Below, one piece after another: positions 9,221 to 17,954 of a stretch of 64,000 nt of DNA. The position numbers were made by a program, and so were the translations under genes. This DNA is from Tsukamurella tyrosinosolvens. GTDB lineage: Bacteria > Actinomycetota > Actinomycetes > Mycobacteriales > Mycobacteriaceae. Position 1 is the first letter of the stretch. Each line of letters opens with the position of its first letter. The stretch is taken from NCBI RefSeq assembly GCF_900104775.1, contig NZ_FNSA01000003.1, positions 3,100,001 through 3,164,000 on the forward strand. Reading direction: 5' to 3'. Under the pieces are notes generated by a model. That model had not been told where the DNA came from, did no database searches, and saw nothing but the letters and a program-made list of their open reading frames with translations.

Positions 9221-10050
9221 GCACCGACACCATCACCACCGCCGCGCGGCGACTGCTGACCGCAACCGACCGTCGCAACCCCTGCGCGCCGGTGCGCGAC
9301 CTCATCGGTCCCACCGATGTCACGGCGGCGTACGCCGTGCAGCAGCTGCTGACCCAGGACCGGATCGAGCGCGGCGGCGTCGTCGTCGGGCACAAGATCG
9401 GCCTGACCAACCGCCTCGTCCAGCAACAGCTCGGCGTCGACCGGCCCGACTTCGGGGTGCTGTTCGCCGACATGGACTACTCCGGCAGGCCGATCCCACG
9501 GGCGGCGCTGCTGCAGCCGAAGGTCGAGGCGGAGATCGCGTTCGTCCTGGGCGAGGACCTGGTCGGCGACTTCACGGTCGAGACGGTCCGACGGGCCGTC
9601 GCTCGCAGCCACGCCGCCATCGAGGTGGTCGACAGCCGGGTGGAACAGTGGGACATCAGCTACGCCGACACCGTCGCCGATAACGCCAGTGCCGGCGTCT
9701 ACGTGCTCGGCGACCGCCTCCCCGCCGGGGTCGATCCCTCGTCGGTGCGGATGACGATGACCGTCAACGGCGAGACCGCGTCCTCCGGCTACGGGACGGA
9801 CTGCCTGGGCGGCCCGCTCAACGCGGTGCTGTGGCTCGCGGAGACGGCTCGCGATCTCGGTGAGCCGCTGCGCGCCGGCCACGTCATCCTCTCCGGAGCA
9901 CTCGGCCCCATGGTCGCCGTCGGCCCGGGCGACCATGTCGAGGCACGGATCGTCCTCGGCGACGAGACGATCGGCGCCGCGGTCGTCGACTTCGCACCCG
10001 AACCGCCACTGCCTGCCACCTCCCCGCTGACGAACGGATCGACCCGATGA
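9217..10050 (+). CDS. 2-keto-4-pentenoate hydratase (MhpD-like)
   Basis: A 277-residue member of the fumarylacetoacetase-like hydratase family. It adds water to 2-hydroxypenta-2,4-dienoate from the C-C hydrolase step to give 4-hydroxy-2-oxovalerate. Family signatures are VVGHKIGLT near residue 60, FGVLFADM near 85, PKVEAEIAFVLGEDL near 108 with the metal-binding Glu pair, IEVVDSR near 140, and CLGGPLNAVLWLA near 205. The start overlaps the hydroxylase stop (ATGA). The aldolase and acylating aldehyde dehydrogenase that usually complete the route are not in this operon. Confidence 0.9.
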   Translation: MSTDTITTAARRLLTATDRRNPCAPVRDLIGPTDVTAAYAVQQLLTQDRIERGGVVVGHKIGLTNRLVQQQLGVDRPDFGVLFADMDYSGRPIPRAALLQPKVEAEIAFVLGEDLVGDFTVETVRRAVARSHAAIEVVDSRVEQWDISYADTVADNASAGVYVLGDRLPAGVDPSSVRMTMTVNGETASSGYGTDCLGGPLNAVLWLAETARDLGEPLRAGHVILSGALGPMVAVGPGDHVEARIVLGDETIGAAVVDFAPEPPLPATSPLTNGSTR

Positions 10051-11150
10051 TCAACCGCCGCAACCTCCTCGCCGGCGTTGCGACCGCCGCCGGCGCAGCG
10101 ACTCTCGGTGCCGGCGCCCTCGGCGCTTCCTCGGCCAACGCCGAACCCGCGAAGCAGTTCACCGCGCCCAAGGGGCAGTACCGGATCGACCTGCACGCGC
10201 ACTTCCTTCCCCCGGAGTACCGGTCGGCGCTGCTCTCGCACGGCCACTTCACCATCGGCGGCTATCCCACGCCCACCTGGTCACCCGAGGCCGACATCGC
10301 CTTCCAGGACTACTACGGCATCTCCGCCCGCGTACTCGCCGTCTCGGATCCGGGCGTCTCGTTCCTCCCGGGCAAGGAGGCCGCGGACCTCGCGCGGTAC
10401 TGCAACACCTACGCCGCGGACCTGATCAAGCGCCATCCCAAGCGGTTCGGGAGCTTCGCCGTCCTGCCGATGCCCAACATCGTCGCGTCGATCGCGGAGC
10501 TCGCCCACGCGCTCGACGTACTGCACCTCGACGGTGTCACCCTGCTCAGCGCGTACGACGGCGTCTACCTCGGCGACCCGCGTTTCGAGCCGCTGATGAT
10601 GGAACTCAACCGACGCTCGGCCTACGTGTTCGTCCATCCCGCCGCGATCCCCGACGACGCCAAACCGCACCTGCCGCTGCCGGATTTCCTCGCCGAGTTC
10701 ACTTTCGACACCACCCGCGCAGCGATGCTGATGATGACGACCGGTGTCACCAAGCGCTACCCGAACATCCGGTTCCAGCTCTCCCACGCCGGCGGCACCC
10801 TCCCGTTCCTGACCCACCGCATCGGCGTCGCCTCGCAAACCGGCCTCGGTCGACTACCTCTACCGAAGATCTCTCTGCTCGACGTCCAGTCGCAAGTCGC
10901 CGGCATGTACTACGACACCGCGCTGAGTGCGGCCCCCACCGCGATGAACAGCGTGCTCGCCGCGACGAGCCGTGACCACGTCGTCTTCGGCAGCGACTGG
11001 CCGTTCTCCGCGTTGGTGCTGGACCAGCACGGCGACCGCGACCCCGCGCCAGGATTGAGCGAGACCTTCACCACCGAGCAGCGTCTGGAGATCGAACGGC
11101 ACAACCCGCTCAAGCAGCTTCCACGGCTGAAGAACGCGATCGGGAGATGA
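10047..11150 (+). CDS. Tat-exported amidohydrolase (ACMSD-like)
   Basis: A 367-residue metal-dependent amidohydrolase of the family-2/ACMSD type, which includes decarboxylases of aromatic and muconate-type acids. A twin-arginine signal is clear: NRRNLL at residues 3-8, an Ala/Gly-rich hydrophobic core, and an A-x-A cleavage region at SANA-E near residue 32. Export by Tat is unusual for this family in a cytoplasmic catabolic operon. Metal ligands are visible as His50/His52 (DLHAHF), a later His in FQLSHAGG and Asp in FGSDWPF. The gene overlaps both neighbours by 4 bases, so it belongs to the pathway, perhaps acting on the substrate outside the membrane. The reaction is unknown. Confidence 0.82.
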   Translation: MINRRNLLAGVATAAGAATLGAGALGASSANAEPAKQFTAPKGQYRIDLHAHFLPPEYRSALLSHGHFTIGGYPTPTWSPEADIAFQDYYGISARVLAVSDPGVSFLPGKEAADLARYCNTYAADLIKRHPKRFGSFAVLPMPNIVASIAELAHALDVLHLDGVTLLSAYDGVYLGDPRFEPLMMELNRRSAYVFVHPAAIPDDAKPHLPLPDFLAEFTFDTTRAAMLMMTTGVTKRYPNIRFQLSHAGGTLPFLTHRIGVASQTGLGRLPLPKISLLDVQSQVAGMYYDTALSAAPTAMNSVLAATSRDHVVFGSDWPFSALVLDQHGDRDPAPGLSETFTTEQRLEIERHNPLKQLPRLKNAIGR

Positions 11151-11905
11151 CGGACTGGAGCGACCGGATCGCGCGCGCCCTTGAGACGGCCGTCGCGCTC
11201 TACAACCGGCACGAGACCACCATCGCGGCGCCGATCCCCGACGAGCCGGTGCCGTTCGTGGCCAATCACGGCTTCGGCGGCGTCTTCGACCTCAACGTCG
11301 TGGCGTTCGGCATCGCCCACCGCGCCAGCGGCGACGACCGGCCGGTGATCGCGCTGACGCACCAGGTGGCCTGGCAACTCGGCGTCGGAAAGCTCCTCGA
11401 ACCCTTCGGCGCCCGGTCCGCTGGCCGCGCGACCGCCGACGAGGCCCTCACTGACGGCAAGCACGTCCTCGTCTTCCCCGGCGGCGACATCGACGCCTTC
11501 AAGTCCTGGAAGGACCGCAACACGGTGATGTTCGCGGGCCGGGCGGGCTTCGCCCGCCTCGCACGGGAGGCCGGCGTCCCGATCGTGCCGGTGGTCACCA
11601 GCGGTGGCGGGGAATCCGTCATCGTCCTCGACGACGGTGCCGCCCTCGCCGAGGCGACCGGCGCGCGCGAGCGATTCCGCCTGCACCGCCTGCCGATCAC
11701 CGTCTCCATCCCCTGGGGGATCAACATCGGCACCGTCGGCCTGCTCCCGTACGTGCCGCTGCCCACCAAGCTCCGCACCACCTTCCTGCCCGCCATGCAC
11801 CCCGTCCCGGCCGAAACCGACGACGACTACGCCGACCGGGTTCGCACCGCGATGCAGACCGAACTCGACCGCCAGACCCGTCACCGACGCCCGATCATCG
11901 GGTGA
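11147..11905 (+). CDS. Lysophospholipid acyltransferase-like protein
   Basis: A 252-residue protein resembling PlsC/MGAT-type acyltransferases that move acyl groups from CoA or ACP to glycerolipids. The acceptor motif appears as NHGFGGVFD near residue 42, a variant of the usual HX4D, and the phosphate-binding motif as VFPGGD near 105; VPIVPVVT near 145 matches the later conserved strand. There is no clear membrane helix. It is the last gene of the meta-cleavage operon, overlapping the amidohydrolase by 4 bases. Its role in the pathway is unclear; it might acylate or store a pathway product. It is convergent with the dehalogenase-like gene, 16 bases away. Confidence 0.75.
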   Translation: MTDWSDRIARALETAVALYNRHETTIAAPIPDEPVPFVANHGFGGVFDLNVVAFGIAHRASGDDRPVIALTHQVAWQLGVGKLLEPFGARSAGRATADEALTDGKHVLVFPGGDIDAFKSWKDRNTVMFAGRAGFARLAREAGVPIVPVVTSGGGESVIVLDDGAALAEATGARERFRLHRLPITVSIPWGINIGTVGLLPYVPLPTKLRTTFLPAMHPVPAETDDDYADRVRTAMQTELDRQTRHRRPIIG

Positions 11906-11921
11906 GAGGAGGAGACTCCGG

Positions 11922-12785
11922 TCAAGCCGGGAACCGGGTGGCGATGGCTGCGGCGAACTCCTCCGGCGCGAACTCCTGCACCAAGTGCCCAGCCCCTGCG
12001 ACCTCCACGAACTCGACATCTGTGAAGTCGCGGGCGATCCCCGGAAAGTAGTCGCTCGGCCTGAAAACCCTGTCGCGCATACCCCAAATCACGAGCGCGG
12101 GCTTGCTCCCCAGGTTCCCAGGAACCGATGTCGCCAGATCCGCGAGAAACGGCTCCGCTTCACGGATCTCGCGCGGCATTACCGCGAGAGCTCGGCGCGC
12201 CTCGGGTGTGGGCTGCACCGCGCGATAGTGCTCGATCTCCGCAGGCGTCAGTACCCGCCCCGCCTTAGATACGAGAATCCGATCGACCATCAGGTTCCTG
12301 TCGACGATGCGACGCTGCATCGAGCCTGAGCTCATGACCGCACTGAAGAGTCGCTTCGCCAGAGCCGTGTTCGGCCAATAGGTCGTGTTCGCCAGCACGC
12401 TCCCGCGGACCCGGTCGGAGCGCTCCACAGCTGCACCGAGCGCTATCGGACCGCCCCAATCGTGTCCGACCACAATGAAATCAACCAATCCCAGATGATC
12501 GACCAGTTCTCCGAGGGCCGCCGAGAGCTCGGGGACGGTGTAGCCGAATCCTTCAGGCCGCTCCGACAACCCGAACCCGAGGTGGTCAACCGCGATACAG
12601 CGATAGCTGCCCCGCAACGCGCCGATGATCCGGCGATAGACGAAACTCCACGTCGGGGTTCCGTGGCAGAAGAGGAGGACGGGGCCGCGCCCTTCGTCGA
12701 CGTAGTGCATCATGCCCATACTTGTCGTGAACCACCGTGCCTCGAACGGGAAGAGATCGTGATCAGGTGTGAACTCGACATGCAT
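11922..12785 (-). CDS. Haloalkane dehalogenase-like alpha/beta hydrolase
   Basis: A 287-residue alpha/beta hydrolase close to haloalkane dehalogenases, which replace a halide by hydroxyl through an aspartyl ester. HGTPTWSF (residues 41-48) provides the oxyanion hole; GHDWGG (107-112) has the nucleophile Asp109 followed by the halide-binding Trp110; His267 (GAGHLVQEF) completes the triad. Asp rather than Ser as nucleophile rules out an ordinary esterase; an epoxide hydrolase is the main alternative, but the HGTPTW form favours dehalogenase. A GGAGG sits 8-10 bases before the start. It is divergent from the TetR gene at 12848 with a palindromic operator in between, so it is probably that regulator's target. 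Confidence 0.82.
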   Translation of the reverse strand: MHVEFTPDHDLFPFEARWFTTSMGMMHYVDEGRGPVLLFCHGTPTWSFVYRRIIGALRGSYRCIAVDHLGFGLSERPEGFGYTVPELSAALGELVDHLGLVDFIVVGHDWGGPIALGAAVERSDRVRGSVLANTTYWPNTALAKRLFSAVMSSGSMQRRIVDRNLMVDRILVSKAGRVLTPAEIEHYRAVQPTPEARRALAVMPREIREAEPFLADLATSVPGNLGSKPALVIWGMRDRVFRPSDYFPGIARDFTDVEFVEVAGAGHLVQEFAPEEFAAAIATRFPA

Positions 12786-12809
12786 GACGGAGCCTCCCTC
12801 GACGACGTG

Positions 12810-12846
12810 CTACAGGTGTAGCCTACGCCTGAGGCTACACCTGTAG
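12810..12846. promoter_or_regulatory. Perfect 14-bp inverted repeat, double TetR operator
   Basis: CTACAGGTGTAGCC (12810-12823) and GGCTACACCTGTAG (12833-12846) are exact reverse complements around a 9-base spacer. Each arm is itself a palindrome (CTACA-N2-TGTAG), so the site looks like two repressor operators side by side. The second arm ends one base before the TetR ATG at 12848, and the first lies 24 bases before the dehalogenase-like start. Binding would silence both genes. Confidence 0.8.
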
Positions 12847-12847
12847 C

Positions 12848-13465
12848 ATGAATGCTGTGGCCGACGAAGTCAGAGATTCGCCAGCGATCGCGAGCCGGCG
12901 GGACGTGATCAGCGCTAGCGCTATCCGAATCCTCGCCAGAGAGGGAGTCCGAGCGCTGACCCATCGCGCGGTCGACGCTGCCGCAGGGTTGCCGCCAGGG
13001 TCCACGTCCCGTGTGGCCCGGACCCGCGAAGCGCTCTTGACGCTGGTCGTGAACACGCTCGCCGAACGGACTCTTACCGATTCCGATGACACCGCAGCGT
13101 CGTTGGCACGCCTTGCCGATCGCGGCAACCTCACGATCGACGAGCTTGCCGAGCTGTTGACGACACTCGTCGAATCGCTCGCTTCCCGGCGCGACGACAT
13201 GCGCGCGCGGTACGCATTGATCCTCGAACTTCACAACTCGCCCACACTGCACGCGAAACTGACGACCGGGTCTGAGGTCCACCGGACTGGGTATGCCGTC
13301 ATCTCGTCCGCACTGGACCTCGCCGGGCTCCCCACGTCGAGCAGTGACGTCGACACATTGATTCGTCTTGCGGACTCACTGACCTTCTATCGCACAGCTG
13401 TCGACACTGGTGCGCCGATCCGCCCCGTACTCGCCGCATTCCTCAGAGGACTCCGCGAAAGCTGA
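12848..13465 (+). CDS. TetR-family regulator of the dehalogenase-like gene
   Basis: A 205-residue TetR-type repressor. The N-terminal helix-turn-helix spans about residues 16-62 (ISASAIRILAREGVRALTHR, then AVDAAAGLPPGSTSRV, a variant recognition helix like those of the PA0436/YxaF type). The rest is the helical effector domain. The ATG begins one base after the operator and has no ribosome-binding site, so the transcript may be leaderless or start just inside the operator. The divergent partner is the dehalogenase-like hydrolase, so a haloalkane or related ester is the likely inducer (inference). Confidence 0.85.
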   Translation: MNAVADEVRDSPAIASRRDVISASAIRILAREGVRALTHRAVDAAAGLPPGSTSRVARTREALLTLVVNTLAERTLTDSDDTAASLARLADRGNLTIDELAELLTTLVESLASRRDDMRARYALILELHNSPTLHAKLTTGSEVHRTGYAVISSALDLAGLPTSSSDVDTLIRLADSLTFYRTAVDTGAPIRPVLAAFLRGLRES

Positions 13466-13689
13466 CACGTCGCGACTCGAACAACTCGACCCGATCCACA
13501 CGCTCGTGAGCTGGCGGGGGGCCGAGATCCGATTCGGCGCCCCATCGATATGACTCGACCGATCAATGAGCGCGGGATCCGTGGCGCGACCTATTAGACG
13601 ATGCAGCGCTTACGTGAGTTGCCCCACCAGGAGTACGTCGAATCGTATGCCCCCCGCCTCCACCGTCCCACCCACTCGCCCCGCCTGCT

Positions 13690-14154
13690 TCGGCGATTTC
13701 GCCTGCCGTTGAAGCTATGTCCGAAACAAACGGAAGCCCGCCGCACCGTCGACCGAGAAGGCCAAGGATGCCCCTTCCCTCCCGTCTCCACGGACGCGCT
13801 CCTCTCCGATGCCGAAGCGGATAACCTCAGGGTCAGCGCCGTCGGCGGACCCGTCTTCGGCGACGACGACCGCACGTACCGGGGCGTCGCGCTCCCCCGC
13901 GAGTTCTTCAAGGTCGTCGCGTTCGCCGACGAGGGAAGCTCGTGGCCCGAGGGTTCCTGCTCACCCGGAACCTCGACCGGCTCGAGGCCCTCGAACTCGA
14001 TGAGTTCCGCGCCTATCAGATGAGCCTGCCGACGATTGAGGACCGGACCAAGCTGCGCTTCCCGGACGAATTCCACAGCGGTGAAACCTACAACGCGCGG
14101 GAGAGTCTCGCCGAGCACACGCCGCTGTGGAGCGTTAGCGACATCGCCTGGTAG
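13690..14154 (+). pseudogene. Relic of the protease/nuclease fusion gene with a 1.5-kb internal deletion
   Basis: Bases 13690-13800 align with the region just before and within the first ~70 bases of the gene at 2939 (shared ACAAACGGAAGCCCGC, CACCGTCGACCGAG and CAAGGATGC). At about 13800 the homology jumps to base ~4488 of that gene and runs to its stop (GACATCGCCTGGTAG at both loci). The protease domain and the DRGH nuclease motif are therefore gone. A two-base insertion near 13930 shifts frame, so the last ~70 residues are read in a different frame from the preceding piece. No functional product is expected. Confidence 0.85.
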
Positions 14155-14267
14155 AGCTTCGCTGTGCCCCCGGGCAACACTCGGATTCTGCCCGCTCTCG
14201 GCCGGGACTCCGCACCCCCGCTCCACTGCGGACTTCCATCACGAACGCGCGCGTCACGAAGGAATCC

Positions 14268-14590
14268 CTGAGGCAAAGACCACCAATATCGGAAACGGCC
14301 CAGCGATTTACGCCCCCAACGGGGACTGGGTTACTCGATCGACGCGGTCAGCGCCCCCGGCGCTGCGCTGGCGGGCTGTCACAGCGCCACGGCGTCATCC
14401 CGCCGACGCTGAACTTCAATCCCAAGATGGACCTCGACGCTTTGCACGACAAGGCACGCAAGGGTAGTCACAAGCGCGCCCTTAACAACTCATTCGGCTT
14501 CGACGCTGACGACGTCGCGCTGACCTTCGGCAAGTGCGACCTGAATACTAGAACGTCAGTTGGGATTGTTCCCAGTCGCCGGTTCTGTCG
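14268..14590 (+). pseudogene. Relic of the kasA 3' end and its terminator
   Basis: This stretch aligns with about bases 2500-2842, the last ~95 codons of the kasA-like gene plus its downstream hairpin. Landmarks are GATTTACGCCCC against GATCTACGCCCC, CGGCGTCATCCCGCCGAC identical or nearly so, AACTCATTCGGCTTCG against AACTCGTTCGGCTTCG, and CGCCGGTTCTGTCGT identical at the end. Several indels break the frame and the active-site His codon region is altered. It follows the nuclease relic, the reverse of the order in the intact locus. Confidence 0.85.
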
Positions 14591-14811
14591 TATCCAGCTC
14601 GTTCACTCCGCCGGTTCGAGGGACGTCGGAATGCGCCGCCCGATCGAACTAGGGTGCTCGCTCTCGATTCGCGCGCCTACGCGTGGTACCCATATCGATC
14701 TTCACCCACGAATTCTGCGGCACCCACCAAATCTCGCGAACCACATTCATCGCTCACTAGCGGATATCATTAGTACTCAATCTCGAACTGTGCCGATCGG
14801 CCATCCGCCGT

Positions 14812-16182
14812 CTACCAATATATCGCAATAACATCAACTTCCAAGAGTTGAGCCGCTTCGCCAGCATGATTATTCGGCGTGTCAGCATCATTGTCATCAC
14901 GCTCGGGAACGCCAAAGACCGAAATCTTTGCAAAATCAATAGCGGCCTGCCGAACCTCAACGTCCTGCTCAGGAACGATTGTCACCCCTGCGTCCGACAA
15001 ACACGCCGCTAGAGCGCCGAATGCTTCGCGCCTTGAATCGGCGATCCGCCACTCGCCGGCAAGAGCGAGAGTCGTGAGATCGATCAGAGCCCTGTCTTCT
15101 TCCGAGATTGAAACATCAGAAGCGGCACTCCATAGCTCCACATATTTCTCTAAAGCGACGACGAAAGCGTTGGCGCCACGATCTTCCTCACTCCGTCCTC
15201 CCGTCATGTCGCCGAAACGCAGCTGCGAGAACGCCGAAACTACTTGATCACCGCCAGGAACCGTGTCGGCAAACAGATCCAACAGCTTGACCGGCGTCCA
15301 AGAATCTCGAACACCCCCAACTACAACCCGACCGAGAACAGTTACCTTGACACTCGAGAACAGCACCCTTCGAATATCTTTCCAAAAGCATTCTTTGTCG
15401 AGCACTGCCACCAGTTCCACCTCGGAGGTTTCAAGTTCAAATCTGTCAGCGCAGCCGGATTCGACGAGATACTTTTCACCTTCACGATCGAGCAGTCGAA
15501 CATTTATTACTTTACACCGTATAGGAACCAGGCCGGCCATGAAGTGGTCGACCAGCTTAGTGTACGACTTCAGCTCAGATATCATCGGGTCACTCGAGTC
15601 CAAGCCAGGAATCTGTATGTCCTCACTCAGCGAGGCGATCTCCCTCATTACCGAATTTGTCGCATAGGATTCATCGGCTTCAAGACGGACGTCTAGCTCT
15701 AAGAGATCTCCACGGCTCAAGGAAGATACCGGTCGTGAAACTGCGCCGTCCTTCAAAAGATCATCGACTTTCCGCAGCTTTCGAGACTGTTTCGCAGGAT
15801 ACACAAGACCAGTTTCAGCAACCTGCCCTTTTAGCCGTCTGAACTGCGACTGAATATTTGCTTTGCGAGTCGCCTGCACCGTTTGGCTACTTTTTGATTG
15901 GAAACTAGACTTCGCGCTGATTGAAGGTGAGTCCTTCAATGCAATACCACCGCCAAGTTCCGACCCCGCAGACTCCTCATATGCCCTACCCTCTTGGATT
16001 TGCTCAGTGAGCTCACCCTCACGAGATACAAGCAAGCTGACAACGCTAATCTCGTCGAGGTAGATAAACTCGGTGAACAGGGAGTGCTTTGCCTCCCGCG
16101 ACCTGGACCTCGTTAACCATCTCCAAGATCGAACGAAATAGTTTCGCCTCATCGCCCCATACCCTCTTCCCTCTAACGACAA
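14812..16182 (-). CDS. DUF6414-like protein, partner of the AAA+ ATPase
   Basis: A 456-residue protein without signal peptide or membrane helix. The N-terminal segment FIYLDEISVVSLLVSREGE (about residues 39-57) and the following TEQIQEGRA are what I recall as the start of the DUF6414 family, whose function is unknown. The rest mixes alpha and beta, with a Ser/Lys-rich region near residues 85-130. The first start overlaps the upstream AAA+ gene by 10 bases; a second start at 16152 (MRRNYF) would leave a 20-base gap. Either way the two form one operon. GC content is visibly lower than in the flanking chromosome, which points to transfer. A role as target-recognition or effector partner of the ATPase is inference. 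Confidence 0.7.
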   Translation of the reverse strand: MSLEGRGYGAMRRNYFVRSWRWLTRSRSREAKHSLFTEFIYLDEISVVSLLVSREGELTEQIQEGRAYEESAGSELGGGIALKDSPSISAKSSFQSKSSQTVQATRKANIQSQFRRLKGQVAETGLVYPAKQSRKLRKVDDLLKDGAVSRPVSSLSRGDLLELDVRLEADESYATNSVMREIASLSEDIQIPGLDSSDPMISELKSYTKLVDHFMAGLVPIRCKVINVRLLDREGEKYLVESGCADRFELETSEVELVAVLDKECFWKDIRRVLFSSVKVTVLGRVVVGGVRDSWTPVKLLDLFADTVPGGDQVVSAFSQLRFGDMTGGRSEEDRGANAFVVALEKYVELWSAASDVSISEEDRALIDLTTLALAGEWRIADSRREAFGALAACLSDAGVTIVPEQDVEVRQAAIDFAKISVFGVPERDDNDADTPNNHAGEAAQLLEVDVIAIYW

Positions 16183-17672
16183 CTCATGCGTTCGTATGCC
16201 GCTACGACATCTTCGACATGAAGCGCACCTCGCTGATCATTGGCTGCTATGATAGCGGCTTCTGTCCAAATCGACGTCAGTTTAGCTGCCGACCATCCAT
16301 CAGTTCTACGTGCCAATTCGGCGACCGGAATCGCACCAGGATCCACGAAACTAACTCGTTCCATGGAGACACGAAGAATGTCCCTCCGATCGGACTCAGT
16401 CGGGATACCGAACTCTATACTCCAATCGAATCGACCTGGCCGGCGAAGCGCTTGGTCTATTTCATCGGGACGATTCGTCGCAGCGATTACCAGAATCTTG
16501 CTTCGATGCTCTCTGAATCCGTCAATGAGCGTCAGCAACTGTGCCACCACTCGCTTCGATGACTCATGCGAGCTATCAGTACGTTCTTCGGCAATACTAT
16601 CGATTTCGTCGAAGAATATTATTGCGCGATCCTTGGAGGCGGCATCATCGAATATCTTCCGGAGGTTGCCTTCGCTATCGCCAACCCACTTGCTGACAAT
16701 CTCTGGGCCACTGATGGAATAGAAAGCCGCGTCTGATCTATCTGCGATTATCCGGGCCAAGTAGGTCTTCCCCGTGCCCGGTGGCCCTGTGAACAAGACT
16801 CCACGAATCGGCCGGGCGTTAATACTGTCTAGTTTGTCCGCATGGAGCAACGGCACCTCAATGAGCTCTCTCGCCCTCGCAACAACTTCGGGATATCCAC
16901 CGAAATCCTCGAACCGCAACCGCTGATCCGGGTCAACCTTCCAGCAATACCGCTCGATGTCAAATTCGTCAACACTATTCCGGGGAAATACGGGAAACTC
17001 TTCGAGTTCAGATCGAATCCCAACAGCGGAACTGAACGCAACCGTATGCCCAACATTTGCCGGGTTTGATTCTCGACTCGGTATCAGGTGAAAATTGAAT
17101 CCGTCATCGACTAGCACCTTGTCTTGATACACACCGCGCACGACACCAACCTTAATCGATTCAGGCCAAGGAATTTCATCTTCTTTCGAGATTCCACCAT
17201 GTTCATCGAGCATGATGACATCTCCTGGCTGCAAGTCGAAGTCAAGCCCTTCAGTCGTCGTATAGCCCGACTTGCCATCGGCGAAAACCACATCTATCCT
17301 GCGCCTCTCGTACGAGACCGTGACGACAACGGCCAAGTTCCCAGATTTCTGATTTCGGGGATCGCGAGTTTCAGTTTCACCACCGTCGCCTGGTTCAAGG
17401 TGAACCTCCGCTGTCGGATCAACCTCTACCGTCGACTCATTTGCGTCGACGTCGTCAAACATCCACGACTCGCCCAAGATGAATCCGGTGTCGTTGGCTA
17501 AGATGATACATCCCACGAAATATTCGTCAGGGACCGCCGATGTGCATTTGAGGATACTAAAGAACCCATTTTTAGCGCGGACAGTTAACGTCTTTCGATC
17601 TTCTGAAAAAGAAGCCACTTTCATCGGAAAGCCGCCTGAAATGCTGTCAATTGCTTGCGGATCGCTCACCAA
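16173..17672 (-). CDS. Cdc48/FtsH-like AAA+ ATPase
   Basis: A 499-residue single-ring AAA+ ATPase. Residues ~1-215 are a beta-rich N-terminal region with repeated OB/ARC-like strands, reminiscent of the N-domain of Mpa/ARC, but not assignable by eye. The AAA module covers ~235-499: Walker A GPPGTGKT, pore-loop region SKWVGDSEG, Walker B IIFFDEIDSIA, sensor 1 ATNRPDEID and arginine finger RRPGRFD. No protease or metal motif follows, so it is an unfoldase or remodelling ATPase without its own peptidase. It overlaps the DUF6414-like gene. The pair sits alone in a low-GC island beside an integration site, a typical place for a defence cassette, but no defence function is demonstrated. Confidence 0.85.
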   Translation of the reverse strand: MVSDPQAIDSISGGFPMKVASFSEDRKTLTVRAKNGFFSILKCTSAVPDEYFVGCIILANDTGFILGESWMFDDVDANESTVEVDPTAEVHLEPGDGGETETRDPRNQKSGNLAVVVTVSYERRRIDVVFADGKSGYTTTEGLDFDLQPGDVIMLDEHGGISKEDEIPWPESIKVGVVRGVYQDKVLVDDGFNFHLIPSRESNPANVGHTVAFSSAVGIRSELEEFPVFPRNSVDEFDIERYCWKVDPDQRLRFEDFGGYPEVVARARELIEVPLLHADKLDSINARPIRGVLFTGPPGTGKTYLARIIADRSDAAFYSISGPEIVSKWVGDSEGNLRKIFDDAASKDRAIIFFDEIDSIAEERTDSSHESSKRVVAQLLTLIDGFREHRSKILVIAATNRPDEIDQALRRPGRFDWSIEFGIPTESDRRDILRVSMERVSFVDPGAIPVAELARRTDGWSAAKLTSIWTEAAIIAANDQRGALHVEDVVAAYERMSCR

Positions 17673-17809
17673 TCGGATCCTAGCGTAGCTACGTCCAAAT
17701 GACGCATATTGCGTCTACGTCACGCACTTCCGTGGCGTGCCGGAGCATCACGGTGCGAAGACTCGAGCCACAGAAGCCGCCCGGCAAGCCGCCTACCTGC
17801 GGCGATGTG

Positions 17810-17833
17810 GTGCCCCCGGTGAGACTCGAACTC
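17810..17833 (-). repeat. Left attachment-site repeat (tRNA 3'-end fragment)
   Basis: A 24-bp exact copy of 59270-59293. Read on the minus strand it gives the T-loop TTCGAGT and the acceptor end CCGGGGGCAC of a tRNA. The sequence beyond the T-loop (AAAGA upstream on the minus strand) no longer matches, so this is only a fragment left by site-specific integration. Confidence 0.75.
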
Positions 17834-17927
17834 TTTCGTACCCCCACGTGAAGGCGGCAATACCAACCCCGGCCTGGTGATTCTGTTGACGCCGTGTGAC
17901 GGTTGATGACCTGCGTTGACGCGAATG

Positions 17928-17947
17928 TGTGCTCATTTCGTGCTCAT
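17928..17947 (+). repeat. Copy 1 of a 20-bp motif found near both element ends
   Basis: TGTGCTCATTTCGTGCTCAT, about 95 bases inside the left repeat. It contains GTGCTCAT-like half-sites in tandem. The copy at 59180-59199 differs at three central positions. Candidate arm-type integrase or Xis binding site; position and conservation are the only evidence. Confidence 0.5.
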
Positions 17948-17954
17948 TCCCGCT

